Source: JAYSYM01 sp964543475 (GTDB lineage: Bacteria > Bdellovibrionota > Bdellovibrionia > Bdellovibrionales > JAMPXM01). Taken from it: 63,474 nt of DNA. Position numbers and translations under genes: made by a program. A model generated the notes under the pieces. It saw only the letters and a list, made by a program, of their open reading frames with translations, was not told the DNA's origin and ran no database searches. Below, piece by piece: positions 36,482 to 46,099 of this stretch (position 1 is its first letter; each line of letters opens with the position of its first letter). Location: contig CAZIYJ010000015.1 of NCBI GenBank assembly GCA_964543475.1, forward strand, positions 1 through 63,474, in the 5' to 3' direction.

Positions 36482-37408
36482 CTATGTCAATAGATTATTA
36501 GTTCCATGATAGGCTGTTAAAAAATTCAAAAGCGTCTCTGAAAAATAATCTGGAACATCTTCTTGAATAAAATGACCAGCCCTTGGCACTCGTTGGTGAG
36601 CCTGCCCTTGAGCGCCTGGAATATTTTTTTGGAAGGCTAAATCGTTACCAAAAGTGATGGGATCCTCTTCCGCAAAAAAAGTTATAAATGGTTTTGAAAA
36701 CCTCATGAGCTTCATCCATGCATTTCGATTCTCAATTGCACTAGGATCCTGAGACTGAGTGGGAACGAGGACCGGAAACTGTCGAACCCCTAATTTATAA
36801 AATTCATCTGGGAAAGGAGCTTCGTAGGCACGTTTAACATTCTCAGATAACTGAGTCGCACAACCCTTTTGAATAATTTCACTGACATTAAAAGCTTCAA
36901 CTTCTTGAGAGTATTTTTTCCACTGATGAAATTCTTTGGAGAGCTCCGTTTGTCCTGTCGGCAATCCCGTGTTGGAAGCAAAGACACAACTAAATATCTC
37001 TGGCCTACTTGCAACTAATCGTAAGCCTAGAAAGCCTCCCCAGTCCTGACAAACTAAAGCGATATTTTTTAATTTTAACTGCTTAACAAAATCACCGAGC
37101 CATTGAACATGATTTTCATAGGTATAGGGCTCACGGGAATTAAACTTATCTGATTTCCCGCAACCAATCAGGTCTGGGGCAATCGCCCTGAATCCCGCGT
37201 CGCTCAAAGCTTGTATTACTTTGCGATACAAATAGCTCCAACTTGGCTCACCATGCAGCAATAAGACAACGGGAGCGTCAGCAGGGCCCTCGTCTACGTA
37301 ATGCATCCGTACAACTTCACCTTCATGAAGCAAATTTAAATAGTTTTCTTTGAAGGAGTACCCTTCCAATTCTGCAAAGCTAGATTCCGGAGTACGAAGT
37401 ATCTTCAT
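36482..37408 (-). CDS. Haloalkane dehalogenase-like alpha/beta hydrolase
   Basis: A 308-residue hydrolase very close in motif pattern to haloalkane dehalogenases of subfamily I. It has the oxyanion region HGEPSWSYLY (52-61), nucleophile D122 with halide-binding W123 in CQDWGG, acid D249 in AEEDPIT and base H279 in RAGHFIQED. Epoxide hydrolases also use Asp, but HGEPSW and QDWGG favour dehalogenase. It starts 1 bp after the acyltransferase gene, so they form an operon. Confidence 0.85.
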   Translation of the reverse strand: MKILRTPESSFAELEGYSFKENYLNLLHEGEVVRMHYVDEGPADAPVVLLLHGEPSWSYLYRKVIQALSDAGFRAIAPDLIGCGKSDKFNSREPYTYENHVQWLGDFVKQLKLKNIALVCQDWGGFLGLRLVASRPEIFSCVFASNTGLPTGQTELSKEFHQWKKYSQEVEAFNVSEIIQKGCATQLSENVKRAYEAPFPDEFYKLGVRQFPVLVPTQSQDPSAIENRNAWMKLMRFSKPFITFFAEEDPITFGNDLAFQKNIPGAQGQAHQRVPRAGHFIQEDVPDYFSETLLNFLTAYHGTNNLLT

Positions 37409-37409
37409 T

Positions 37410-38687
37410 TTATACCACGGATCCTGGCTTCCATTTTTCGAAAAGAATCGTCAACCGATGCGTGACATATAAATTAATCAGGTAACCGATATGAATTGAA
37501 ATATAGACAAACAAAAGATTTTGAAATGGAGTCCAATTTTGGTTCAAAGAAAATGGAAAGCTAACACGAAAGATCATAAATATGACTCCGTGGACAAGAT
37601 ACATCATCAAGACACTTCGTGAATAATACGTTAACTTGTCAAGCCAAGGTGTTTCCCGAGATCGACAATAATAATAACATCCAAGAAATGCTAAATAAGA
37701 AACGCTGACAAAGCCCATGATGGTCAAGTGATCCACTGCAAACATTGCCTTGGAAAAAGGTGCCTTCACCGTCAGTTTAGATTCGAACTCGCGAAAGCGA
37801 AATAAGAAAAAATACACCGCCATCAAAACAGCCGAAGTATTGAGAAGCCACAAATATTTTTTGAATTTTATATTGAATAGCATCTCTTTTAAAAAATAGC
37901 CGGTCATGAAAATAGGAAAACACACAATGAATGACCAGTAATTGTCATCGACTAAACTGGGTAAAAATATTGAATGAGGTAAATTGAGAAGGCTCGCAAG
38001 GCCCCGGTGACGCGGAAGAATGTAGTGATAGGAAAAAACTCCTATTGCCAATGCGACAGTCCCACTTAAGAGTGCTGCCTTCCTTTTTGGATAGGATTTA
38101 AAAAGAAACCAAACTACCAACGCAGAAACAGTCAAAGCCCACAACACGGCGGCCCCTTGATAAACTTCTGCAGACGCCTTCAAAATCAATGGATAAGGAT
38201 CCGAAAAACTTCTCTCCAGAAAAGGTCGCAAGATAAAAACAAGGGCCGTAAAAATATAAAGCAGTCGCTGATCAATAAACAAAAGCCCATACACAATCAG
38301 CATGGATAGGGAGATAAAATGAAGTGCATGCCAGTTAAAAGCAAACATTGGGGTCAGGGTGACAGATATGAGCCGAAAGGCTTCGATCGCCACCACCAAC
38401 ATGAAAAAATCTAAGCCCCGCGTGAAAAATCGAAACGGCAGCCGGTTACCAACTATATAGGGAGCGACTTCGTGACGAATAAAAAAACCAGCGAAAAGCG
38501 GTAAACATAGAGAGGCAAAGCCACGAAATATCGAGAGATCCAAAAATTTCCAAGTCGCAAAATTGATCGATGGGATTTCACGTGCGATCACTGTGACGCC
38601 ATGGACATAAACCATATTGTAAGCAGCCACGGCTTTACATATGGCAAAAGTCTTGGAAAGTCCGCGCACATCCCCGATCAATCTCAT
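37410..38687 (-). CDS. Membrane acyltransferase-like protein (paralogue A)
   Basis: A 425-residue protein with about ten helices, resembling acyltransferase-3/DUF1624-type enzymes. It is paralogous to 44801-46099 throughout: both begin with a KTFAxxKxxAAYNMV segment, then an FRxFAxxxLPLFAG helix, and end with an SVLMMYLVHGVIF / SVLVIYLTHPIIA helix. The potential catalytic histidine in helix 1 is present here (H29, YVHG). The donor and acceptor are unknown. Confidence 0.75.
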   Translation of the reverse strand: MRLIGDVRGLSKTFAICKAVAAYNMVYVHGVTVIAREIPSINFATWKFLDLSIFRGFASLCLPLFAGFFIRHEVAPYIVGNRLPFRFFTRGLDFFMLVVAIEAFRLISVTLTPMFAFNWHALHFISLSMLIVYGLLFIDQRLLYIFTALVFILRPFLERSFSDPYPLILKASAEVYQGAAVLWALTVSALVVWFLFKSYPKRKAALLSGTVALAIGVFSYHYILPRHRGLASLLNLPHSIFLPSLVDDNYWSFIVCFPIFMTGYFLKEMLFNIKFKKYLWLLNTSAVLMAVYFFLFRFREFESKLTVKAPFSKAMFAVDHLTIMGFVSVSYLAFLGCYYYCRSRETPWLDKLTYYSRSVLMMYLVHGVIFMIFRVSFPFSLNQNWTPFQNLLFVYISIHIGYLINLYVTHRLTILFEKWKPGSVV

Positions 38688-38767
38688 CTCCTAACCTAAA
38701 ATATCAATTTTCTATTAACGAAATATAATACAGAATATTCTTACTTAACTATTGAAAAGGACTCCCC

Positions 38768-39304
38768 ATGCCACATATTCAAGTCTCGCCAAGCTTACCA
38801 GGCATCATTAGCCTCTTTGACTTTCGCAAAGAAACAGCCAAACCACTTTGTGATCTTGCTCAGACTTTGCTTCAGGGACCATCAACACTTTCTAAATTTG
38901 ATCGCGAATTAATTGCGGCCGTGGTCTCTTATGGCAACAACTGCCTCTTCTGCTCTCAATCCCATGCGGCTGTCGCCAAAGCTCATGATGAGAAAAGATC
39001 TCAGCTTGTTGAGCACGCCATGGAAAATTTTGTCTCTGCCGATCTTCCTGCAAAAACAAAAAGTCTGCTAAAAATTGCTTTGCAAGTACGAGAGAGCGGT
39101 AAAGCTGTGCAAGCGGCAGATGTTGAAAATGCTAGAAAAGAGGGAGCCACAGATATCGAAATCCATGACACCATTCTTATTGCTGCCGCTTTCTGCATGT
39201 ACAACCGATATGTCGATGGCTTAGCAACTTTGGCCCCACCCAAAGGCTCACCTGCCTATTTAGAAATGGGGCGTCGATTAGCTGCAGAGGGCTATCACGC
39301 CTAA
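38768..39304 (+). CDS. AhpD/carboxymuconolactone decarboxylase-like peroxidase-related protein
   Basis: A 178-residue all-helical protein with the AhpD-type active site C59-LF-C62 and H66 (NNCLFCSQSH). Such proteins act as disulfide reductants in peroxide defence or as reductases of unknown substrates. It reads toward the PKS gene and stops one base before that gene's stop on the other strand. About 80 bp separates it from the divergent acyltransferase start. Confidence 0.85.
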   Translation: MPHIQVSPSLPGIISLFDFRKETAKPLCDLAQTLLQGPSTLSKFDRELIAAVVSYGNNCLFCSQSHAAVAKAHDEKRSQLVEHAMENFVSADLPAKTKSLLKIALQVRESGKAVQAADVENARKEGATDIEIHDTILIAAAFCMYNRYVDGLATLAPPKGSPAYLEMGRRLAAEGYHA

Positions 39305-42300
39305 CTAAATTTGCATCTGTAAAGATTCATGCGAAATCGATTTCTTCGGAATTGGTTTCGCGTTGTCAAAGTAATGCAATGTCACCTGAACATCTTGATA
39401 CATACAGAATGTTTGGCCATGGCTATTCACCATCAGGACATCAGCCACCATATTCTTTTCCTGAATCTTTTTAACGATAGGAAGCATGCTAATGTGCCGA
39501 GTGACTTCGATACTGCTATCAAAAATCACCTTCCCTACAGACGAAGGTAAGGTCACAGCTCCTTTGGTGAAGCTAGCTTGCAAAGTCATCGACTGAAATG
39601 CCGTCTCAAAGCAGGCTAAAAAGAAATCAAAGAAAAGATCGCCACTGAGTTTTGGCCAAAGTTCGGTATCTATGTTCAGGCGGACTTGCTGTTTTTCATC
39701 AACAGTCGCCGCCTGCACGACTTGAAACTTTGTGCCGAAGTCAAAGATACCATCATTGTACATCGCATTGAGATCGAGATTGTGTGTCGGCTGATACGGC
39801 GGAGATTGAGTCATCGCCGGCATCATTTCAGGATTATAATTTCCTGCACAATGAGGCACTAATGAATAGATGCTGAACTCATGCGGAGGCCTAAAAAATC
39901 CCTGTAGCTTTGCATACCCATAGCCGTCTTCAAGGATAAGTAAATTTTGAATACTAAATTTTTCAATCCCTACCAATCGACAAAATTGAACCCGCGACAG
40001 AGCCATAATTTGAGCTAAAAAGTAGGCTCCAGGAATGACATGTTTCTTAAGAATAAGATGCTCACCCAAATAAGCTTCGCGCTTGAGATCAATTTCTTTA
40101 TAAAAAACTGCTTCAAAGCCATTTTGAATTTCACCAAGAATCGGACTATCCGTGCCCGTTTTATATCTATCGACATTAAATAAGAAAATGTCTTTGAAAT
40201 CCATCACCACAATGGTCGATGGCAATGTCTTAGCAAATAACATTTGAAAGGTTAGCTGAGCTCCAACCTCTGGAGAAATGAGAGATATTCCCCACTCGCG
40301 GATTTTCTGCAAAATCCCCTCGTTCATGGTCATACCCACTTTTTCCCATGGGCCCCATGCAACGGCATGAGCATTTTTATGTTGAGAACAAAGCTGCTCA
40401 ATCACTCCGTTAGAGTAGGCGTAAACGGCCTGCCCCTTGTTACCAAATTGCGAAACGGCCGAAGTGAAATGCAGCATCTTTCCGATTTTAAAATGCTCGT
40501 TCAATTTCAAAATATTTTGTGCAGGAAGAATCTTACTCTTCACTTCACCAGCGATACTTTCATTATCCCGCGTCTCGAATATTTGACTAGTTTCATAGCC
40601 GCAAGAGTTAATGACAAAATCGATTCCCTTATTGGCTCCTGCAAAATCAGAAACAGCCTTTTCCAAGGAATCATAATCAAAAGCATCGATTTTCTTATAA
40701 GCGAATTCGGGCCAATATTTCTGCAGTTGCGAAAGTTGTAATGCAATTTCGGGATGCTCGACTTCAGTTCGTCCCAAAAGTAAAAGGCTATCGCCCTCAT
40801 TGACAGGAAACCGAGATAATATTTCAAAACCGATCCCCTTGCTCCCACCAACCGCAACAACTTTGCAAGACGGACGAACTTTGCCCCCTTCTTCTTTCAA
40901 AGTGAGCGACTTGAAGTCATTTATGTAGCGAATTCCATTCTCGTATCGAATGTCTCGCAAAGGAGAAAAACTATAATCTCGGAAAATTTGCTGATCCGTC
41001 AGAGAGTCTTCCGGAGAATGAATATAGCAAACAATAGATTTTCCATTTTCTTTGCGCAAAGATTTCCATAATCCTGCAAAACCAAAAAACTCTTTATTCA
41101 AAGTCCGATCGATTAAACAGATGCCAAACTTAGGAGGATTTTTTGACATGAACTGTTTGTAAGAATTATGAAATTTTTCGATGAACTCAGGAGCAGCGGC
41201 CTCATGGAGCTCTATAGCCAAAATCGGCCGCAGTCCTTTATTATCAGCCTTAATTATTTCGGGATATGCCTCGTTTAAAAAGTCGACAGAAAAAGGCTTT
41301 CGAATAATCTCATAATTTGATTTAGCCTTATCGAAAACATGATTTTGATAAGAATGGTCAAGGAGCCATTCGCCCGAAAGAAGTTCGATTTTAGTCTCAT
41401 GATTTTTTCTCAGAGGATCGACTACATCTGAATAGTTTTCTAAATACTCTACGGCCTGATAGATTGAATTAAATCTGGTGATGGCAAAGTCTGAACTTGC
41501 CCCCATGCTTTCCTGATTAATAATTTTAAACAGAATTTCTGCTTTTTTAATCGAATCAATACCCAAATCTTTCTGAAAGCTATGGGCGATATTGATATCT
41601 TCAGATTTGTAGCCAGTAACCGTCTGGATGACATTTTTGATCTTTTTGAACCATGGGCTTTCGACCAATTTCATGTCCATCTCAATATTTTCTGATTCCT
41701 TTCTCTCAAACTGAGAGAAAACAGTTTCAAAATTTCTGATATTGATTTGTTGATCAGTAAGGATGGATTGAATTGACGTCGCCAGCATTTTGCCAGGGCC
41801 TACCTCATAAAATGAGTTAATCCCTCTTTCGCGCAAAGCCTGAATTTGATCGACGAAATCAACAGGTTCTGTGATCTGCTTCGCCAATAGCTCGACATAA
41901 TTGACCTGATTATAATTTTCAGAAGTAATCCAAGAATGCGAAACTCCGCTGTAAAAATCATACTTGGGCTTATTCGGAGTTATTCTTAAGCTTTTAATCC
42001 GCTCTTCAATTTTTAAGCGATATGGTTCCATTAAAGGAGAGTGGTAAGGCTGCGGCAGTTGATTCAAAGGAATATGAGGAATACGAGCTTTCCGTAATGT
42101 CTGAATCACTTTATCTTTGGAAGCCGCGCCAACAGAAATAACCAACTGTTTTGCCGAATTCGTATTCGCCAAATAAGTTTGAGGAATTTTCATGACTTCA
42201 TCGATTTTCTCAATTGTTCCGGTGAGAGCAATCATGACACCAAGGTCATTTGCCGGAGGACAAGCGAGATTTCGGTGAACAACGACCGAGAACATCGTTT

Positions 42301-42700
42301 CAAAATCAATAATTCCGCACAAAACAAGTCCTGCGCATTCGCCAAAGCTATGTCCAGTGACAGCAGAAACCTGAATATCTTTATTCAACAAGTATTCAGC
42401 GGCAGCGACTTCGACACAAAAAAGCGCACAGTTCCTGTAGATGTGCATTTGCTCTTTAGGTAGAACACTTGGGTTCGTAAGATAATGAGAGATCGGCAAA
42501 AGATCAAAATAACTGCAGATATGATCTGCAATCTGAAAATATTTTTTAAATTCTTGAGTGCTTTGAAGCTGAGCCGAAAACATTCCAGGGTACGAAGACC
42601 CTTGCCCCGGCATTACAAACGCTCTCTTTGCTTTCAGAGACGACGGTGTTTCCTTAAACTCAACACCGTATTGTCCATGGTAAATTCCCTTATAGCGCAT
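39305..42700 (-). CDS. Iterative type I PKS subunit: AT-ACP-KR-DH
   Basis: A 1131-residue multidomain synthase. Domains: malonyl/acyltransferase (about 25-325, active serine S118 in TGHSFGE, QLPQPYHSPLM); acyl carrier protein (attachment serine S383 in DLGIDSIKK); ketoreductase (NADPH site VGGSKGIG near 616, Y760-x-x-x-N764); and a C-terminal hot-dog dehydratase (H881 in GEHLILKKHVIPGAY). The start ATG 42700 has GGAG 7 bases upstream and overlaps the KS gene by 11 bp; a frame from 42772 is less likely. With the KS it reproduces the domain order of enediyne/polyene PksE proteins, but split. Confidence 0.88.
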   Translation of the reverse strand: MRYKGIYHGQYGVEFKETPSSLKAKRAFVMPGQGSSYPGMFSAQLQSTQEFKKYFQIADHICSYFDLLPISHYLTNPSVLPKEQMHIYRNCALFCVEVAAAEYLLNKDIQVSAVTGHSFGECAGLVLCGIIDFETMFSVVVHRNLACPPANDLGVMIALTGTIEKIDEVMKIPQTYLANTNSAKQLVISVGAASKDKVIQTLRKARIPHIPLNQLPQPYHSPLMEPYRLKIEERIKSLRITPNKPKYDFYSGVSHSWITSENYNQVNYVELLAKQITEPVDFVDQIQALRERGINSFYEVGPGKMLATSIQSILTDQQINIRNFETVFSQFERKESENIEMDMKLVESPWFKKIKNVIQTVTGYKSEDINIAHSFQKDLGIDSIKKAEILFKIINQESMGASSDFAITRFNSIYQAVEYLENYSDVVDPLRKNHETKIELLSGEWLLDHSYQNHVFDKAKSNYEIIRKPFSVDFLNEAYPEIIKADNKGLRPILAIELHEAAAPEFIEKFHNSYKQFMSKNPPKFGICLIDRTLNKEFFGFAGLWKSLRKENGKSIVCYIHSPEDSLTDQQIFRDYSFSPLRDIRYENGIRYINDFKSLTLKEEGGKVRPSCKVVAVGGSKGIGFEILSRFPVNEGDSLLLLGRTEVEHPEIALQLSQLQKYWPEFAYKKIDAFDYDSLEKAVSDFAGANKGIDFVINSCGYETSQIFETRDNESIAGEVKSKILPAQNILKLNEHFKIGKMLHFTSAVSQFGNKGQAVYAYSNGVIEQLCSQHKNAHAVAWGPWEKVGMTMNEGILQKIREWGISLISPEVGAQLTFQMLFAKTLPSTIVVMDFKDIFLFNVDRYKTGTDSPILGEIQNGFEAVFYKEIDLKREAYLGEHLILKKHVIPGAYFLAQIMALSRVQFCRLVGIEKFSIQNLLILEDGYGYAKLQGFFRPPHEFSIYSLVPHCAGNYNPEMMPAMTQSPPYQPTHNLDLNAMYNDGIFDFGTKFQVVQAATVDEKQQVRLNIDTELWPKLSGDLFFDFFLACFETAFQSMTLQASFTKGAVTLPSSVGKVIFDSSIEVTRHISMLPIVKKIQEKNMVADVLMVNSHGQTFCMYQDVQVTLHYFDNAKPIPKKSISHESLQMQI

Positions 42701-44804
42701 ATTGTGCTCCATTAGAATTTCTATCCAATTCTGAAACAGAAAAGCTTTGTTTGAAAAACATTTCATTTTCAAAAGCGAATTGTTCGCTAGTGATCAAGCG
42801 CGCAGTAACTGAATGTCTTTTTGTGCGATGCTCAGCAAGATCGTGAGTCTCTTCGACTGCAATAAAAATAAATAACTGATCAGGATTTATTCGCAATTCA
42901 TTTTCAATCGCCTGCAGTCCCGCTGCAACAGAAGCCGTATCTTTATCTAAGTTATAGCTCTTCCCATAGAGATCAAAAATATTACAAATTCGGCCAGCGA
43001 TCACATTATTCAACACCCCTGTCGCCGCATCTTCATTGATTGGAGCAAATTGAGGTTTTACATTTTCTTCTAAATAGGCGCGTAATTTTTTAGGCAATGG
43101 ATGATCAGGCTTTTCTGTTTCAGCTGAGCTCGCAATCATTTCATAGGCGAGGCGATGGATCATATCAAAAATCTGATCCAGGCAAAGCGTACATGCACTG
43201 ATGACACCGACTTTATCTTTAGGAACATAGTTCCACAGATGTCCTAGATCTTTAATGCAATTCCATGAAGCCAAAAGTGCTAAGAGCTGAACTTTATCAA
43301 TGGCTTTTAAACTGTTCGGCGGTAAGCGAAATGGAAAATCAAATTTCTTAAAATCTTCGCGCTCAAAATTTTCCAATGACATTTTTGATTCTGCGATAAC
43401 GCCTACTTTGACATTATTGCCTAGTTCTTTTTTTACAAGATCGGAATCTTTGCGAAACTCTTCAATGAGAAGATGATAATTTGTTCCACCAAAGCCAAAA
43501 GAATTAATTCCGACACGAATAGGATTATCATGAGAGATATCAATCTTCGATGTATTGACGTAAGCCTCATTTGGATTTGATTCAAAAACACTCGAAGTCA
43601 CATAGCCAGAGCCTGGAATACAGCGCTTTTTGATAATAAAAAGAGCTTTCAAAAGTCCTGTTGCTCCGGCAGCACCTTTGGTATGTCCCACCAAAGATTT
43701 AACACTGCCCACAGGCAGTTTTTGGCTACTGAAAAATTCTTTGATGCTATTTTTCTCTGTAACATCTCCGACCTGAGTTCCCGTTCCATGAGCTTCGAGA
43801 TAATCAATATTGCGATCGTCGGTATACACTCTGTTATAAACGGCAACTTGCCCATTCACATTCGGCTGAAAGAGCGACGCTGATCTTCCATCACTGCTTC
43901 CGGCAACAGCTCTGATCACTCCGCTGATTTCATCTCCGTCATTGATGGCATCTTCCAGTCTTTTTAGAGCAAAAATAACAGAACCCTCACCCTGGACCAG
44001 GCCTTCTGTCGTCGTATCCATAGGTGCAGACTTTTTTGTCGCCAAAGCGCCGACTTTTGAAAAGATAATATAGGCCCCATGGCCTAAATTGCTTTCAATA
44101 CCACCAGCCAAAGCCAAATCAGTTTGCCCCAATTTCAGACGTTGCATAGCCAAATCAATAGCCGTCAAAGAAGAGGCACAAGCTGTATCAACAACAAACT
44201 GTTCTCCGTTAAGACCAAATCGCTCGGCCACTTGAGCTAAAGTGTATGTTGAAAAGAAATGATGTTCGCTTGGATTTAAGTCTTTTGAGATTTCATCAAC
44301 TGCTTTGTTCACCAACAAATCGAGTTCTTCTCGCCCTTCAGTTTTGCCGTCTAAAAATTTATCGACGGCATTCTCAAGATACATTTTTCGATTTTCTTGA
44401 ATAATTTGAAGCTCATGTTCTGTATCAGGATTCATGCAACCTAAAATGAGGTCGACTTTTTTAGACAATGAGCTCTTAGGGATTTTTTCTAAAACTTGGC
44501 GAACGGCCTCAAAGGCGTAGGCATGCAAGCGATTGGCATTTTCTGCTTTTAAATTATTCTTCTCTAAGTAGTATTCGTAGTCAGTTCTCGAAATTTCACA
44601 GGCCAATGTCGAATAGATTCTATCTTTCTGTGCGTCTGGAACTTCTGAGACAAGGTAGTTCTTTAATCGCTCATCAGAAACTTTTCCGACCGCATTTTTT
44701 TCTTCGATACAGTTTTTCCAGAATTGTTCCGGCGAGCGAGCTTGGGGCAAAACACAAGAATATGAAATAACGGCTATATCATTTGTAAAGAAAGACTGTT
44801 TCAA
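42690..44804 (-). CDS. Iterative PKS ketosynthase with degenerate second KS-like half
   Basis: A 704-residue protein. Residues 8-450 form a complete ketosynthase: C209 in DTACASS, H339 in HGTGT, H374 in GHTKGAAG and GFGGTNYH near 438. Residues about 492-655 look like the N-terminal half of another ketosynthase (NEDAATGVLNNVIAGRI, then LDKDTASVAAG), with threonine T623 where the cysteine should be. This recalls a chain-length-factor domain. It overlaps the acyltransferase gene upstream by 4 bp and the AT-ACP-KR-DH gene downstream by 11 bp. Confidence 0.88.
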   Translation of the reverse strand: MKQSFFTNDIAVISYSCVLPQARSPEQFWKNCIEEKNAVGKVSDERLKNYLVSEVPDAQKDRIYSTLACEISRTDYEYYLEKNNLKAENANRLHAYAFEAVRQVLEKIPKSSLSKKVDLILGCMNPDTEHELQIIQENRKMYLENAVDKFLDGKTEGREELDLLVNKAVDEISKDLNPSEHHFFSTYTLAQVAERFGLNGEQFVVDTACASSLTAIDLAMQRLKLGQTDLALAGGIESNLGHGAYIIFSKVGALATKKSAPMDTTTEGLVQGEGSVIFALKRLEDAINDGDEISGVIRAVAGSSDGRSASLFQPNVNGQVAVYNRVYTDDRNIDYLEAHGTGTQVGDVTEKNSIKEFFSSQKLPVGSVKSLVGHTKGAAGATGLLKALFIIKKRCIPGSGYVTSSVFESNPNEAYVNTSKIDISHDNPIRVGINSFGFGGTNYHLLIEEFRKDSDLVKKELGNNVKVGVIAESKMSLENFEREDFKKFDFPFRLPPNSLKAIDKVQLLALLASWNCIKDLGHLWNYVPKDKVGVISACTLCLDQIFDMIHRLAYEMIASSAETEKPDHPLPKKLRAYLEENVKPQFAPINEDAATGVLNNVIAGRICNIFDLYGKSYNLDKDTASVAAGLQAIENELRINPDQLFIFIAVEETHDLAEHRTKRHSVTARLITSEQFAFENEMFFKQSFSVSELDRNSNGAQYAL

Positions 44805-46099
44805 CTGAGTTTCCTTTCAAATAGACGAGCGACATTATGTGAAATAATCAAAGACACAAAGTAAACTAGGTGTAATACCCCTAGAATGATTAGGTATCTC
44901 GACATTTCACTTGAACCTAACTTATCAGTAATTTCAAAAGGAAAAAGGTCGCGGAACACCACGGCAATGATCGGATGCGTTAAGTAGATCACAAGGACAG
45001 ATCTCGAGTAGTAACAGAAACTATCTACCCACTTTAAAGACCTACCTTTAATTAATAAATGAACCATCAAAACAGCAAGGTAAAAGCCGCTCAGAAGGCC
45101 CAACATTAGAGGCGGATTGATTCGAAAAAGTTCAGTGGTGAAGACGTTGTTGATATCAAGTGCGCTTAGAAAGTCTTTTAGCGGAGCGACCAAAAAATAA
45201 ATGAAATAGACAGCCGTCAAGAGTGAGAAAGATAGAAAATACTTGCGATATTTAAGGTCAAAAAGAAATTCTCTCAAAAAATAGCCGAAGACAACGACAG
45301 GATAGAAAACGATCAATGGCCAATAATGATCACCATGAGAGGTTGGCAATAGAAGAGCATAAGGTAGATTAATGAAGCTCTGCAAAGCTCTGTGATCGAG
45401 CAAAATTACCGGTTGGTAGAATAAAGCCAAAAGGAAACATCCCAAAATTCCCGTCGCAAATAGTATTTGTTTTGCTTGAGCACGACGCTTAAAGAAGGGC
45501 GCCTTCAGCAAAATAAAAAATGTGAGAAATAGAAGCAAAGACAGACTGATGGACCAAATCCATGACACCAAATAAAGCTGAGAGCTGTTCAAAGTCGAAA
45601 TTGAAAAGTCAAAATTTTCTAACCAACGAGAGACCCAAGGCCGTAAAAACATCACCAAGATAGCTGCCACATAAATCGCATACTTGTGAATTTTTAAGAG
45701 ACCATAGGTGATGAGCATGGCCAGCGCGATGAATTCTAAAGCCTGCCAATTAAAGAAATAATTGAGATTATAAGATAGAGAGCTGAGTCGAAGTCCTTCT
45801 AATAAAATGGCTATTAATAGAAACTCAAATCCCTCTTTCAACCAATTGGGCGGCAATTGCTTTGTTTTTAAAAAAGGACCCAACTTGGTCCGCAAATAGA
45901 CTCCAGCAAAAAGAGGCAACAGAATCGCTGCAAAGGCTCTGAAAACAGCGATCCACTCGAAAGTCACATTGGGATAGTGAATGGGAATACGATAAGAAAA
46001 TAAAAGCGTGCCTTGAACAATCACCATATTATAAGCGGCGAAACATTTGAGGAGCGCAAAAGTCTTATTTAGATTTTTATAATCACCGTTGAGAGGCAA
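44801..46099 (-). CDS. Membrane acyltransferase-like protein (paralogue B)
   Basis: A 432-residue protein with about ten helices, paralogous to 37410-38687. It lies inside the PKS operon between the desaturase (17-bp overlap) and the KS gene (4-bp overlap). In helix 1 the position of the histidine found in the paralogue is glutamine (Q29, IVQG), so its chemistry may differ or be lost. A role in transferring the polyketide chain to a membrane acceptor is possible but unproven. Confidence 0.75.
   Translation of the reverse strand: MPLNGDYKNLNKTFALLKCFAAYNMVIVQGTLLFSYRIPIHYPNVTFEWIAVFRAFAAILLPLFAGVYLRTKLGPFLKTKQLPPNWLKEGFEFLLIAILLEGLRLSSLSYNLNYFFNWQALEFIALAMLITYGLLKIHKYAIYVAAILVMFLRPWVSRWLENFDFSISTLNSSQLYLVSWIWSISLSLLLFLTFFILLKAPFFKRRAQAKQILFATGILGCFLLALFYQPVILLDHRALQSFINLPYALLLPTSHGDHYWPLIVFYPVVVFGYFLREFLFDLKYRKYFLSFSLLTAVYFIYFLVAPLKDFLSALDINNVFTTELFRINPPLMLGLLSGFYLAVLMVHLLIKGRSLKWVDSFCYYSRSVLVIYLTHPIIAVVFRDLFPFEITDKLGSSEMSRYLIILGVLHLVYFVSLIISHNVARLFERKLS

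Noticed and set aside
39305..44804. PUFA synthase (Pfa) locus
   Set aside because: There is a single ACP, DH lies on the AT-ACP-KR chain and no PfaD enoyl reductase is present; the order fits a PksE-type synthase better, although the CLF-like half domain is shared with Pfa systems.
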